64,000 bases of DNA, taken from the NCBI GenBank assembly GCA_003116875.1, contig BCKT01000009.1, positions 806,001-870,000 on the forward strand. Direction: 5' to 3'. Each line of letters opens with the position of its first letter. The first letter of the stretch is position 1. The DNA comes from Takashimella koratensis. Its lineage: Eukaryota > Basidiomycota > Tremellomycetes > Trichosporonales > Tetragoniomycetaceae. A program made the translations under genes and the position numbers. This document shows, piece by piece, positions 33,550 to 46,605 of the stretch. A model generated the notes under the pieces. That model was not told the origin of the DNA. It saw nothing but the letters and a program-made list of their open reading frames with translations, and searched no databases.

Positions 33550-34308
33550 CCGGATTTCGAGCCGGAGCTGGACCGCGCCAAGTGAGCGGGGAGTGGACGA
33601 ATACAAGTCAAGAAAGGCGACGCTTAAAGCTGGAAAGGGTAGATGGGAGAGTGGTCACCTTTCAGAATCTTGTGATCTACTTGATACAACTACTTACTCT
33701 CGTGCAAGCCACGAAGAGCGAACTAGCCGCCTTGAACCGGCCGAACCGGCCGAAGCGGCGAAGAATTGGGTCTGCTGAGAGAAAGGGATGAGGATGAACA
33801 GGGTGATCATTGTATTGTACTGCACAGAACGTGACATGGGCGTGACGCGTTGTTGACATGTCCCGAGGACGCGTGGGTCATTTGAGACCACTCTCGAGAT
33901 AAACAACACGCTCAATGATCCAGCACTTCGTGACGCGACTCGTGTTGTTGACACGGGAACGTGCCGAGGGGTGAGCGTCAGTTAACACGCTCTAGCCTCG
34001 GTGGCAGCAGTCGTCAACGGTGAAGTACTGTATCTCTGATCCAGCAGATTAATTCGATCACTCCATTATCAATATGGTCATCCTATCGGCGCGATATGTA
34101 CAACACAAGAAATCCAAGTCGGGGTCCTCACCAGAGCTCGACGGTTTCTATCTACTGATAAGATACTGATATGGTAACTGATATCTCTCCCGTCTCCTCG
34201 CCTGCCACCTCCCCACTCCTCTTTCAGGGTTACCAAAAGTAAAAACGCCCGCCTCGTCTCGAACCTCACTCACCACACGTCGCGTCTCAAAACCTCATGT
34301 CTGCTTGT
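33550..34308. other. Spacer before array-2
   Basis: About 760 bases between the plus-strand truncated paralog and the stop of array-2 gene A. No gene supported. Confidence 0.4.
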
Positions 34309-37300
34309 TCAGCCAATCAATCTCGTCTCAAGAGCCGCCAACTCATCTTGCAACGCAAACATTGCCTTCTCTGTTGCTTCAATCCTCCCTTGCAAAACTT
34401 CCGACTGATGTGGCAAGGTCTTGACCAATTTCTCCCACCTATCCAATTTTCCCAACTTCTCTTCCAATTCCCTTTTGATCGAATTCATCCTTTGCGCGGT
34501 CGTCGTTGTGATATATGTTGTATTCATTGAGAATGGAGAAATGTGTTGAGAGTAGTCGTTGGCTGTCGATGTGCTGGTGGACGGAGCATCGAAAGAGTCG
34601 TTCCGAATAGGCGTCGAGGACAAGGGAGAGTGAGAGCGACCCGTTAAAGCAATCGGATCGAGAGACGCGGGACGATTCGTATCAGGCTTCTCGTCCTTGT
34701 CTTCGTCTTCTAAATTGTCTCCGCCCTCGCTGGATGCCGAGTCCCATTCAGTCACAGGCGTAGGATCCCTCAACTTTCGGCTGTCGAAACGCGAGAAGGT
34801 AGGTGCTGGGAAATCTACCGTAGGCTCCGGTTGAACTGTTGGCGACTTGGTCTTCGTCGATTGGCGACGAGCTGGTGACTCGGGCAACAGCTGAGGCAAC
34901 GATTTAGACGACGGTTCAGGTGACGGTCTCGACGACGGCTTGAGCGAAGGTTTCGTCGATGGTCCGGGTGAGACTCTTGCGAGTTTTCGAGGACGGCGTG
35001 GCTTTCGCTTCGGCGGCTTCACCGGCTCTGGCTCTCGTTCGGGCTCTGTCTGTGGTTCTGGCTGCGGCTCCGGTTCGAGCTCCTCATCAGACAACACGAG
35101 CTTCTGCACACGACGCCGTTTTCTCTTCCTCACCTTTCCCTCCTCCTCCTCTTCCTCCTCCGAGTCCACCTGCTCATCCCTTTCGGGTTCTCTCTCTGTC
35201 TCCACGAGCGGCTTCGCAATCGGTTCCAGCGCCCAACCTTTCCGCGGATAGAAGTAGAGTAGCATCGACTGACTGTTCCAAGACGGACGCAAGCTGAGGT
35301 TGAGTTTGTCTTCCCACTTTGCTGTCTCTCTTTCGATAAACGCCTTGCAAGCCTTTTTGGCCATTCGTTGTTCATTCGTATAAAGATGCTTGTAAGCCGA
35401 CGGGATGCGGACGCTTGCAGCGTACTGGGGAGCACCACGGGGACGGCCTCGCTTCTTGCTCTGCTGGGCCGGGACGTGGGAGGCGATTGGGACGGTGGAG
35501 GCGGTAGACGTGGAGGCGAGTGAGAGGGAATTGGCCATGGCGGAAGTCGTCGTCGGCGAAGGGGTGAGCTGAGTCAACGTGCTGGAGGAGTGAGCCGAAT
35601 TTGACGTTTTCCGCGCTCGTCTTGCTGGCCTGATCTCTCGTAAAGGACGTTCATCGTCGACAGTTGATGTTCCCCTGATGTCGTCCCCTGCACCACCGGC
35701 TGATAACTCCGTCTTCTCTTCGTCGTCTCTCTCCCCCACCACCCCGGACCCAGCCGTTGCTCGTTTCCCTCCTCTCTCTTCATAAAGACTGTCAAAGTCG
35801 CTGCCTCTCTCATCCTCCTCCTCAACTTCATCCTCGTCCCCCTCATCCTCATACTCGTCCTCATCATAGTCCGAATCGTCTTCGTTTTCCGATGGGGACG
35901 GTGACCGAGGAACAGTCACCGGTTTTGCCATCGACCTCGTTCGAGGGCGGTGCATGGTGAATCTCTCATCCTCGTCTTCGTGCTCACTCCAATCCTCCAG
36001 CCCTGCAACACCCGAGTCATCCGCTTCGGCGGCTATCGTTGTAAAAGTGTTGTCTGGACGAGCCGTATCTGCTTCCTTTTTCGTGTCCTCCTCGGCAGGG
36101 GTCGTGTCGATCCCATCACCCTTGCGAGTCGCGCTTGTGTAATCGTCTGCAGGGGTTATAGGGATCGCGCACTCCTGGGGCGCTGAGTCTGCGTCGTCGT
36201 CCGGCATATCGATCAGAGTGTTCGCCGGGTTCTCGATAGGGTCGTCTTTACGAGTAGCATCTTGTTCTTGGTCTGCTTCTGGGTTGCCCTCACCCTCTGT
36301 CCCGTTGTCGAACCAATTACCCAACCCGTCCCCCAACTCATCCTCCAACCCATCCTTCGACTCGTCCTCAATTTCATCCCGCATATCATCCTCCACTACA
36401 TCCTCCATCACGTCTTTCACCTCATCTTCTACCCCATCCTGCACTCCATTCTCCACTCCATTCTCCTCCAAGCCCCCAGCCTCAACATGCACAGACATGG
36501 TTGAATCAAGCACTTCGAACTCGCTGGTCTCGCCAACCTTCTCCTTGCTCTGCTGCTTCCGTTCGTGATCTCCATTGTCCTCACACTCCCCCTCGGCGAC
36601 GTGTTCGATCTCCACATCTGCAGATGTGACCGGATCGGGGACATCGACGTCCATGGCATCGCTGGCCTGGTGATCTCGCGAATCGACTTCTTGGGGTCCT
36701 GGATCGCTCGCCCCTTTGCCCCAAGTCACGTCATCCGTCTCGATCTCGATCTCCATGGCGGAAACCGCCTTCGGCCCAATCGGTGTAGGACTGACGGCGG
36801 CAGGCTTTGCCGGGGCAGGTTTTACAGAGATAGATTGAATCCCGCCAAGATAAGTTTGTACGGGCTTGATCGAGACGCGCTCGAGCGGTATCGGGTCGAC
36901 CGGAGCCGGCCTGTCAATGGTTGGCTGGACGCGGAGAGACTCGACGGAGAGAGGCTCAAATGGGGACGATTCAACGGGGAGAGGCTCAACTGCAACACCC
37001 TCGATTGGGACAGCCTCATCGATTTCCATGGTTGCCCCGTCTTCGTCGCTCCCCGCTTCCAACTCCCCGGATCTGACCTCAATGTCCACCTCCATCGTGG
37101 TGTCGACCGGGTCCACCTCGCTCGTCGCAACGTCTGCAGAGACCATTTGCTCGGTCGTCTCCATGCTGGCCTTGCCGTCGTCTTTCTGTGGCTGTGATAC
37201 GTCCTCGTTGGCGGCTTCTTTGTCGACACCATCCTCCTGCCCATTGGGTCGTGTGTTGACCCGTCTCTCGACACCGTGCGGTTCGTACGAATACTCATCC

Positions 37301-40249
37301 TCGAAAACGGGCTGGGGAATGAAAACATCCTCCTCCATATCGACTGGCCCATTGATAGTGTCTTCCTCGTCATCGTGGTGCGCAATGACGACATCCGCCC
37401 GGACACTGGAAGGACCATTGATCTGATCCTCCTCGTCTCCATGGTCCAAGGATCTCGGTTGTTGAGTGGAAAGGGTCGAAGGGCGGGCGAAAGGCGGCGG
37501 CACGACGTTCAAAGCTGGCTTTTGCACAGACTGAGACGGCTTCGGTAGCGGTTTGGCAGTGGTTTGGGCTGGCCGGGTACCAGTCTTGGCGTTTCCCGCT
37601 TTATCCAATTTGGCAGCAGATGCCCTCTTTGCCATAGCGACACCAATCTCCTCGATGCGGGGTTGTGATTTAGAAGGAGCTTTGACCGTGCTCCCTGAAC
37701 CGGGAGTCGAAGTCGGCTTGTTTGACGTAGTGGTCGCTGCCGCATCTGAGGGTGATGCTCCTTCCGAGGCTGAGGTAGCTGTCGCCTGGGAAGCAGGTTT
37801 CGGAGTAGCCGATCTGGTTTTGCTCGGACTTCGCTTGGATAATAAAGCAACCATTGGCGAGGTCTTAGGCTTTGAGACAGGTTTTGGGGGTGGTGGCGCC
37901 TCTCGCCAGTGTAAAATGATACCTCGATCGTCCCATATCAGTTTATGCACAAGCTTCCCCACAACTGCACTCCTCTCCCTCGTCTGTTGATCGTATGCCT
38001 TCCGAGCCTCCTGCTGTCTCTCCGGGTCCCAACAATCGGCCGGGATCATCTCTTTTCTACACTCATTGTCAGCAGAGTGCAAATGAAGCTGTGAGTACAA
38101 ACTAGTCCGAGCTTAGGCTTACTTTATCCTCCTGACGTAGACACTTGAGAGCGAAGTGGTTGTTGATGCCGTCTGTGATGGTTTTACCGGTGTAGTTGAG
38201 GCTGCCGTTGTCGCGGGAGTCGAAGACGTGGCGGCAGAAGAAGTTACGTCACCGTCTGGTTGAGTGGAAACAATCGCCGCAAGAGGCGAGGTAGACGAGG
38301 GCTTCTTGGTAGGTTGCTTCGCAGAGCTTTTTCCTGTGGTCGAAGGTGTACGAGACGCCGACGCCGAGGAAGGGACCACCGGCGTTGTTTGGACGGAGGC
38401 AGTTTCAGATGAAGAGTCGATAGTCGGAATCTCCTTGCGCTTTGGCACCAGTCTCTCTTGTGTAGGCGGCAACGGCGTCGAGGTCTGCTGGTTGGGATCC
38501 ACAGATTCTGCTCGAGACGAATTGCCGCCACCGCCATCTGAGGGTTAGTTCGAGACCATGTAAAAGGGGGATTTGTGTGATGAGAAGATGTGAGTGGTTC
38601 GAGAAGCAGAGGGACAGAGGAGTGGGTTGGAGGAAGACAGTGCAGAGAATCTCAACTTACCTCGGCTGCGTGCTGTTTCGACCGGTGGAGCCGGGGCGTT
38701 GGTTCCTGCTGCCTTGTTCACACCACCAGCTACGTCCCCCGTTCCATCGCTTGATCTCGGTATCACGGTCTGGGACGGACCCTTTGCCGTTGTCCCTGAC
38801 GGTCGACTTGGAGGTCCAGATTCCTTGCTTGCCTGGTGCGATGCCTCCGAATCCTTCCCCACGTTCACCACTGGTGGCGTAATGAACGTTAGATCCTTAG
38901 GCGGAGGCGGGATCTGGACTGTGGGGGTATTGAGCAGTTGGACGGTCGAGGAGTCATTACGAGGTAACGAGGGACGAATACGTGGGTCGGCAGTTGAGAC
39001 CTGCCGACCAGGCTTGGAGCATGGGTCCATGACCTTCGGAGTAGATGTCATTGAATCCTTTGCCTTCATCGAATCTTCCGCCGCCACGGTCCAACCAGAC
39101 GCCGTGCCGGGGCTGGACTGTCTCACAAGATTCATGTCATCAACGTTGACAGAGTTGTTGGCTCGTGCGTCCTGCTCCATGCGGTACGAGACGATCTCCA
39201 TCGCCCTTCCAGCCACTAAATGGCGACGGGAGTCCGACTTAGTCATAGTCGGAGGTGTAGGCAGAGGCGGGGGTTTGATTGGAGCGGAAAGGGAAGCGCT
39301 GACGGGGGTAGGAGGGGGTGATGATGGACGCGGTCGAACCCGGGGCACGTAGGCTGGTATCGCAGGTCGAGCTGATACCTTTGCAGCTGCGGATGGCTTG
39401 GGGGCTGGAGTAGCTGCGGTTTCTGGACGTTGATGAGAATCGAGTTGAGGGCTAAAAACGATGGTTTGGATATGTAAGCATTTGAGAAGACAATAATAGG
39501 ATTAAGGCTCACCCGGGTTTGAACTGGTATTCGCGGTAGACTGGCCGCTCGTTCGCACTCATCGCGGTCGCCGGCAAGAGGAGCGCCGAAGGGGAGCGCT
39601 CTGCGGGTCTTACGACAGGAACGGACGTGGGCCCCGTAGGTGTGGACTCCAAAGGAGGAGATATCACAAGCGTGAAAGGCTGTGAAAATGGTGCTTCAGC
39701 GTGCTGGGTTGTTGGGACGCCGGAAGTCGTTATTGGTGGTCGAGAAGCGAGGGTGAATCCGGGATGCGGTATGAAAGCGAGAGGCTCGATAGATGATGGC
39801 CGTCCCAGGAACGAAGCCGGCTGGATTGGAGCCAGTTCAAACGGCGGGAGACGCATGTTAGGAAGTGATGCGGTGGGAAGAGGTGTAGGTGTTGGACGGA
39901 TGGAATTTGTCGCCGCTTGGACGTTCTTAATGTTCTCGACGGTTTTGATGGAAGGCTGGCTACCATCTTCGCTCTTCTTCCGCTTCGTAATGGGCGTGCT
40001 TTGGATAATCTGAGATCGATTGGCTCGCTTAAGCTCTCGATCAACGGCGTCATGGGCTGCGGCTCCTACTGAAGAACTGAGGGGGTAAGCGGTTAATGGG
40101 GGAGGACGATCAGAGGATGAGCTGCCGGACTGGGAGTCGGTTGAGGGAGAGAGCGACCTGGTGGTAGGACGGGCGACGGACGGCGCTGCGGGTAGATGAG
40201 TGGTACATAGAGGTAGCGGATCGTCGGCTGGGGGTGTGAGCATGGGCAT
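34309..40249 (-). CDS. Array-2 gene A: giant member of the CW/IPxHL/coiled-coil family (1896 aa)
   Basis: Four exons: 40249-39513, 39451-38661, 38537-38123 and 38056-34309; the frame closes exactly at 1896 codons. The N-terminal 650 residues are Ser/Pro/Thr-rich and contain KPGRQVSTADPRIR. A phase-2 intron, flanked by VYVRRIK and KKEMIPADCW, precedes the first conserved module (37890-38056: ADCWDPERQ...LIWDDRGIILHW). A disordered acidic linker of over 800 residues follows, with several MDVD-like motifs. The second module (35215-35405) runs from IPSAYKHLYTNEQRM to LLYFYPRKG. A basic KKRKRRR-type stretch follows, and the C-terminus is the family coiled coil ('LDRWEKLVKTLPHQ' to the stop). This is two to three times the size of its neighbours, the growth being in disordered parts. 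Function unknown; nuclear location is inferred from basic clusters. Confidence 0.7.
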
Positions 40250-40797
40250 GGTGGTGGAGTGAGGAGATGGACAAAGAGGGTGAAGGAAGGTTGAAGATCA
40301 GCAGACGGGGTCTGAAATGTTGAACTTGGATTGATTGTTTCTTTTCTCCCATCACCAGCCTTTCATTTCTCACAGACCCATCACTGCCCACCCCCCCTTC
40401 GGCCTTCCCAGCGCCAGGTTGCTCAGACCTCGTCGTCGATCTAGCAGTTAATGCGCAGCAACGTGCGTAACTCCACAGGTTCCCAAGCCTAGAACAGAGG
40501 GCTCGGACCGCCTCTTTCTTTTTTTTTCGTCCAAGTGGACCGGGACGCGGTGCCTGGTCGCTCGCTGAGTTGCTTGCTTCACGTTTCAAAAAACGCCACC
40601 ATACCGCTGTGGCTCTATTGTTTCGCGGGCACCAGAGAAAAAAGGACTTGTGCAGCAACAAGTTACCCCAGATTGGGAGTTTGCCGCTTCGAATCTGGCT
40701 CTCTCTAATTACCAATCTCGTAGAGACTGAATGCTTATGGTATCTTACAAGGCAGTGCTACAACAATCCACAAGCTGTGTTACGTAAGATCAATATA
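40250..40797. other. Spacer between array-2 genes A and B
   Basis: Promoter of gene A and 3' region of gene B. It includes a poly-T run at about 40515-40528. No gene supported. Confidence 0.4.
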
Positions 40798-43027
40798 TCA
40801 TGAAGCAGTCATAGCCCTCTCCAACTCCTCGCGCAACTGGAATACCGCCTTTTTCGTCTGCTCAATCGTATCCGTCAAGAACTGCTGCTGCCTCGGCAGA
40901 GCCTTGGCCATCTTCTCCCACTTTGCGAGCTCCTCGACCTTTGCGTCGAGGCGAGCGACGATGCTCTCGACGTCCTGACCGCTGCTGGGGCCTACCTGAT
41001 CAGGGGCGGTAGCTGACGAGGTAAGGGTGTTGATTACGGGCAGAGCAGGGAATTGGTCGAAAGGCGAGGCGATTTGTGCTGTGGAGAGGAGTGGGGTAAC
41101 TGGTGTGAATGTCTTCGAGGTCGACGCTCGGGCGGATCGGGTCGACGGAGTGGGCCGTGACGGCGGGGTAATGAATGGTACGAGACTGCGTCGTTTGCCT
41201 GAGGATGGAGGCGAAGGGGTAGGGGAAGGGGATGAGATGATGTCACCTCCTCCAGACTCGGGAGTAGGCGGGTAGGTAGTCGACGACGATGGCATAGGTT
41301 GAGTCGGCGTAGATGTTGTATTCAGTGACACTTGGCGCATAATCGTGACCGCCTCATCCGCTGCTCGTGAAAGATTGGCGTGAGCCATTTTATGCAGGTA
41401 GATCCACGGATTCCGCCCTCCCCATCGCGGATATAAGGCCTCGCGGATGACTCGCTGCGCATGCTGGGTTGCCATCTTGACAAACGACTTGCACTCGTCG
41501 TCAAGTCGTTCCTTTTCGCGAGGCCGAGTGGAAAGGATGCGGAGTAAGTGGTCCGGAATCTTCACTCGGGCGACTTGTTTCCAACTGTCTGCGAAGGTTT
41601 ACAGTAAACGTTGTGGAGATCATCTTTGGTACTGAAGCTGGTCGACGATACGTGTGGTTTGGTCCGCGAGTTGTTCCTAGTGGTCGCGCGATCTGTTCGC
41701 TGATGGCATCGATACTCGTTGAATTCCGATTTTGCATAGATGTGGATGTATGACTTCTTGTGAACACCGTTATACGTGAGTGCGACCCCCAGTCGACTTT
41801 CGGCTTCCTCGATAACGGCTTTGGCGAACCGTTCGAAAGTAGCTGTGTTGCCTCCGGCTTGAGATTGAAGACCTTTCGGAATCGACACTCGTGCCACCCA
41901 TGCGATGTGTTGACCAGCCGCCTTCGTGAATCCGGCAGGACGGTACTCGATTTCGACATCAGCTATTGGAAATTCGGACGGCTGGGACGGAGATTCGGTC
42001 TGACTTGACGCCAAGCTAGCACCGGGCGCAGTTCGGACGCGATTGAAAAAGCCTTGCAAGCTGAGCCGAGGGAGCGAGGACGAAGTGGAGGCGGTATTGT
42101 TGTCACTGCCGTCGGCATGTCCAAGAGAGGTATCGGTAGGCGTTGTAGTGGGACGATATCCCACCTCGCTGCTTAGAGCAGCGAAGAGACCCCTGGTCGT
42201 CTGTGAATTGTCCATCACAGCGGCATCCGTTCGAACAGAAGCATCCGCTGGTGCAGCCAAAGGCGCTGACAAGGTCAACCGCTCAACGGGTCGGACATCC
42301 ACGCCGAGACCATCCTCTTTCCAATGTAGCCTAAGGGCCTCGAGGTTTCGCTTCGCGAGAGACGTATTGAGCTGGACATCGTACTTCATGCGCGCCAAGC
42401 CAACACCAGGCCCCGTCTCGTAGCAGAGAGCAGGGAGCAAGCTCTTTCTGTGATAGGGGTCAGCTACCGCCATTACCACAACGTTTACATCACAACGAAG
42501 CAAGGTGTAACCTACTTGATCCACATGACTCTGAACCCTCCTGACATATCAGGAGTAGCGCTCGAGATAGGCGAGACCATTGACCGTGCACTCGAAAGTC
42601 CCACTCCCGCCTCGAGACTCGCGATATCGGGCTTGATGTCCTGCTCTTCCTCATCGCCTGTCCCCAGCTCACTAAGCTCATCAGCCTCGCCCGTGCGCCC
42701 ATCCATCGGATCGTCCTCGCTTTCCGAATCCACCGAGAGCGTACGATTGATATCAGGCAGGGAGACATCGATCACTGAGGCACTAGGTTGACTCGACGTC
42801 CGGACACCGGTGATCAGAGCGTCGGTCGGAGCCGGCTCGCTGAACATCTCGACGATCTCCTGGCTCGAGTGAGACGCGGCATCGCTTAAGTCTCGAAGAT
42901 CTATGACGTCGGCGGCATCCAGCGCGACGTCAACGTCGACGTCCATAGCGAAGGGTGCGCAGCGGGGGAAGAGGGTCGGGATGGCTGGGAGGTGAGAGAG
43001 TGCAACATTGAGAGTTCGGGTTTTCAT
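40798..43027 (-). CDS. Array-2 gene B with two second-type modules (about 676 aa)
   Basis: Exon 1 43027-42516 is acidic (MDVDVDVALDAADVIDL, SESEDDPMDG) and ends FRVMWIK at a phase-2 intron. Exon 2 begins at 42447 with KKSLLPALCYETG and the first module, LRLHWKEDGLGVDVRP. A second-type module (about 41710-41890) reads VSIPKGLQSQ...AESRLGVALTY...YIHIYAKS. A further intron follows, and exon 3 (41584-40798 in the model I prefer) carries another second-type module, VKIPDHLLRILSTR to NPWIYLHKM, and the coiled coil AKWEKMAKALPRQQ. The last intron was set at 41585-41715 by phase; a 44-nt alternative ending at the neighbouring CAG also keeps the frame. It is the only member seen with a doubled module. 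Start could be the internal ATG at MDVDVDV. Confidence 0.6.
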
Positions 43028-43440
43028 TTAGCGTCTGAGCGTCGTGACCCGGATAGCCCACGTGGTTCACACGTGGCTCAAGGCAGAAACAAAATGCATC
43101 TCACGCGGCTAACATCACCAACTCCTCCTGAAGGTTGAGCAACTCTACTTCTATCGCTGAAATTCAGTGATTACAGGACTCTTCCATTGCTGAATATGAA
43201 TCGCGAAAGCTTGCCATTTGGCAATCCCACCAATCTTCTTCCCGATGAGAATTTGAAAGTCTGCGACTGGGCGATTTGATATTGTGGCGATCGGGTTTGT
43301 CAATTGGGTACTGTGGTATTGGAGTCGACAGCGCTGATCGAAGTCAAGGTTCAAGGTTGCAACTTTCACGCAACTGATAGGTCTTTGATGTTGACCTAAA
43401 GGTTCGGAACGACATTACATGTCAACCCTATGACATCTGC
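43028..43440. other. Spacer between array-2 genes B and C
   Basis: About 410 bases; no gene supported. Confidence 0.4.
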
Positions 43441-46105
43441 CTACAGATGGGAAATGGACGACATCTCATCGTGTAAGTCAAACATCTCATCTCGTAGCCG
43501 CCTCACCCTCTGGTCCAAGGCCTCTTTCATCTCTGGGAGATCGGCGCTCATGGCTTCCCACTTCTGCGACTCGGCAAATTTGGCGTTGATCTTTCGTTTG
43601 ATCTCGTCCAATGAGCGAGTCGACGCCGACGCCTCGGACTGTGACGTGTCGGTGGCAAGAGGCTTGGGCTGGTTCGTTGACGGCCCTGGATGGGATTCTT
43701 GATCGTTCTCCGGGACGTCGGTGACATCTAGCTCAGTCGGAGGCGCTGCGGTGACTTCGTTCGATCCCGTGGTCGCGTCATCTCCCTCTGCAACTCTCTG
43801 ATATAGCAACCGTCTCTGATTCTTGCGGGGATACATATACAACCAGGACATGCTCCACGTGTGCGATACCGCAATCCCTTTCTCCTTCTCCGTTTTCATG
43901 ATACAGTCCGCAACAAACCGTTCGACCTCCTCGTTACCGTCGCGAAGCGCTTTGGTTGTCAAATGCAACAAGTGAGCAGGAACTTCGTGTCTGTCAGCCC
44001 ATAGGCCCGGCGCTTTTCGACGTCGTCTGATCTTTTTGGCATCGAGGACCTTCTTCTTTTCGCGTTTCGTTTCCTCCTCTCGCTTGGGTATCTGAGCGGG
44101 TGATGTTGCGGACTTGGAGGAATTTTTAGTCGAGACTTTGTTAGCACGGGAAGATCGAGACGAAGAAGCCGTCGGTCTTGCTGTGCCCGCTCCGCCGGCG
44201 CTATGACCCCCGCCCTCGTCATCGTATTCCTCGTCCACGTCCATTGCCTCTTCGTCCGAGGAGGGACCGGATTCCGAGTCTTCGATTCCCGGATCGTGCG
44301 TGGGGTCCAGTTCGCGTGCGTCCAACGTCGCATGAGAATTACCTTCTGGAACGGCACTAGCCTGACGGTCTTCCGGCTCCAATTTCGGGACCACCGTCTC
44401 ACTGGTGCTCTTCCTCATCGACAGCCGCTCCCTCGAGGTCGAGCAGCTGCTCGCGTTGGGATCAATAGACGATTTCTTGGTGGAACCGCTAGTCGTTGCT
44501 GTTCGTTGGGCGATAACTCGTTCGGGAGATGGAGTGTCCGGAGTTGTCCCAGGATGATTGTGGAACGTAGCACGCGAGACCGGCATCTTCTTTGCACTCT
44601 TCTCAGTTGAGGGAGGACGAGAGTCCCGAGTAGGAGGTGGTGAAGATTTGACCGTGGGCTTGAATGTTGGAGACGGAGCGATACGAGTGTTAAGAGTTGG
44701 AGATCTGGAAGGAGGAACTGGTTTGAACTGCCCAGGGACCGATTTCGAACCTGTTGAGGTCTTACTCGAAGTCGTCTGCTCCCCGTTGGCGGTCTCCGTC
44801 GACTGTGACGCTAGGGCAGAACGGTCGAGAGATCGATAGTTGACACCCAGCCCGTCCTCTTTCCAAATAAACCGCCGAGCTTTGAGCCCCCTCCCTTTCA
44901 GTTCTTCCATAAGGAGTCGTTCCTCGCTTGTCTGCGCCTTGAGCATGTGCCGCATGTTCGATGACCAGCATGCAGGGGGTAAATCGCTTTTCCTGAATGA
45001 AAAGGATGATGATCAGCTTTGACGTATTGACATCAGGTGTATAGAAGCTGGGACAGGGGTCGACTCACTTGATCCGTAAGACAAGATACTCTTCCTCCGC
45101 ACCGGTCTGGGGTCGCTGCTGCGCCGCTGTTGAAGCAGCAGTACGAGCGATGTCTGGCTTGACATCGACGCTATCATCTTCATTCAGAACGCCGCGCGTG
45201 CTTTGGCCTGCCTGAGGGCCCATACCGGTAATTGATGTCTGCGTACTGCTTGACAAACGCCCAGTTGTCAGTGGCGTGGTTGAGAATTGCCGAACGCGCG
45301 GGTCTGCACTGGATACGTGTCTCCCGGGCTTGGTACGAGGGTCGATTGTCCCTTGAGCCGCGGCTTCGGTATACGGCCCTCGCGTGTCCATCTGTGTGCT
45401 TCTCGCCCTGGGTCCTAGTATGTCCGACATTTTGGACGGAGACGAAGAAAAAGTCGGACTCCTCTCAGTTCGAATGCTTGTCTCGTTCCCGTCTGACGGC
45501 GGTACTTCACGTACCAACGGTGTCGTCTTCCATCGAGACTCTCCCAGCGGCCGAGACTGTCGGTTGTCCCCTCGATCATCACGCCGATTGTCCGAGACGC
45601 TTGTTGAGGACCCAGGTGCTTTGTCGAACTCAGGTCGATAACTGTTCCTCACTGCTGCGTATCCACGGGGGACTTGGATCATTGTCGACGGCGACGGGCT
45701 CCTCGCACCTAGACCGCCGCCACGGTGACCTGAAATATGTTCAGGAGGGGGTAAAGGAAATTGGTCGGGCAATGGCGAGTATCTTCTCCCCGCGGAGAGA
45801 GGCGATTGGTGAGAACGGTAGTCTGGGGATCGTGATCGTCGGCGGGGAAGATCAACTAGTCTCGGCGACGACTGACCGCAAGGTCGTGTTGGCGATCTGT
45901 TCTCGTTGTCTCTCATGGGCCGGTGGTACTTTCTCGTCGGGCTGACAGACCGCTGTAGCTCGCGACGCTGCTCACAAATCGTCGGCGCTGGGCCTCGGTG
46001 AGTTGACTTGGACTCGGAAGCGGTTCCTACATCCCGCCGGGGGCGAACAGGAGAGTCGCCATCGGCACCGCCCCCATCGGCACCGCCCCTTCGGGTGTCC
46101 ATCAT
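43441..46105 (-). CDS. Array-2 gene C (862 aa)
   Basis: Two exons, 46105-45069 and 44992-43441, closing at 862 codons. Exon 1 encodes an Arg/Ser-rich N-terminus (PRRRSRSPDYRSHQSP and similar) with KPGRHVSSADPRVR near its end, closing with EEYLVLRIK at the phase-2 intron. Exon 2 starts KKSDLPPACWSSN and carries the first module (ARRFIWKEDGLGVNYRS), a long linker with AMDVDEEYDDEGG, a KKTRKEK-like basic stretch, the second module (EIPAHLLHLTTKALRDGNEE to WLYMYPRKN) and the coiled coil (SQKWEAMSADLPEMKEAL) ending near FDLHDEM. This is one of the cleanest reference copies. No enzyme motif is seen. The Arg/Ser repeats suggest a nuclear protein that could associate with RNA or splicing factors. Confidence 0.72.
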
Positions 46106-46605
46106 GTCGGCCAGACGGATGGTGTTGAACTCGTCGACGAGGGCTCAGTGGAGAGGTGCAATGTGTTCAACGGCGCAGTGTCGAGGTCTAGTATATCGAT
46201 GGTAGTGAAACACGAGCATCGATGAGAAGGGCGAAGATGGCAGATCAAAGATCGAGTCCCCCCAGGAAAGAGCAGGAGGGGGATGGGTGCAGAGCACGAC
46301 TACGCAACCCTCGCAACGCCGTTTCCTCTGACCTGCTTCCCGCCGCTCCACGCGTAATCTAGTGATGGCAAATTTTCTAGCTCGTTGGTTCAACAACTCC
46401 GTCTCCAGGCTAGGACTCTGTTGATGATCACTGCGCACAGCTCGTCCGCCTCAGCCCCTGTGGCTTGGTTCCTGTAGAGCAGGTTTGAAACGAGCAAAGT
46501 GTCTTATTATTCGACAATCTCCTTGTGGCTAGGACGCGACGTGCTTCACGCTCGTACACTACAATGAGCGTGGTGGGCATGGTGTATGATGTGCATTCGA
46601 CTCTA
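46106..46605. other. Spacer between array-2 genes C and D
   Basis: About 500 bases; promoter of C and 3' region of D. No gene supported. Confidence 0.4.

Noticed and set aside
36565..37197. Plus-strand 210-residue open frame within gene A
   Set aside because: Opposite-strand shadow of the acidic linker; the minus-strand model closes in frame with both family modules.
40660..40710. A GCTTCGAATCTGG stretch recalling a tRNA T-loop
   Set aside because: No cloverleaf, anticodon arm or acceptor stem can be drawn around it.
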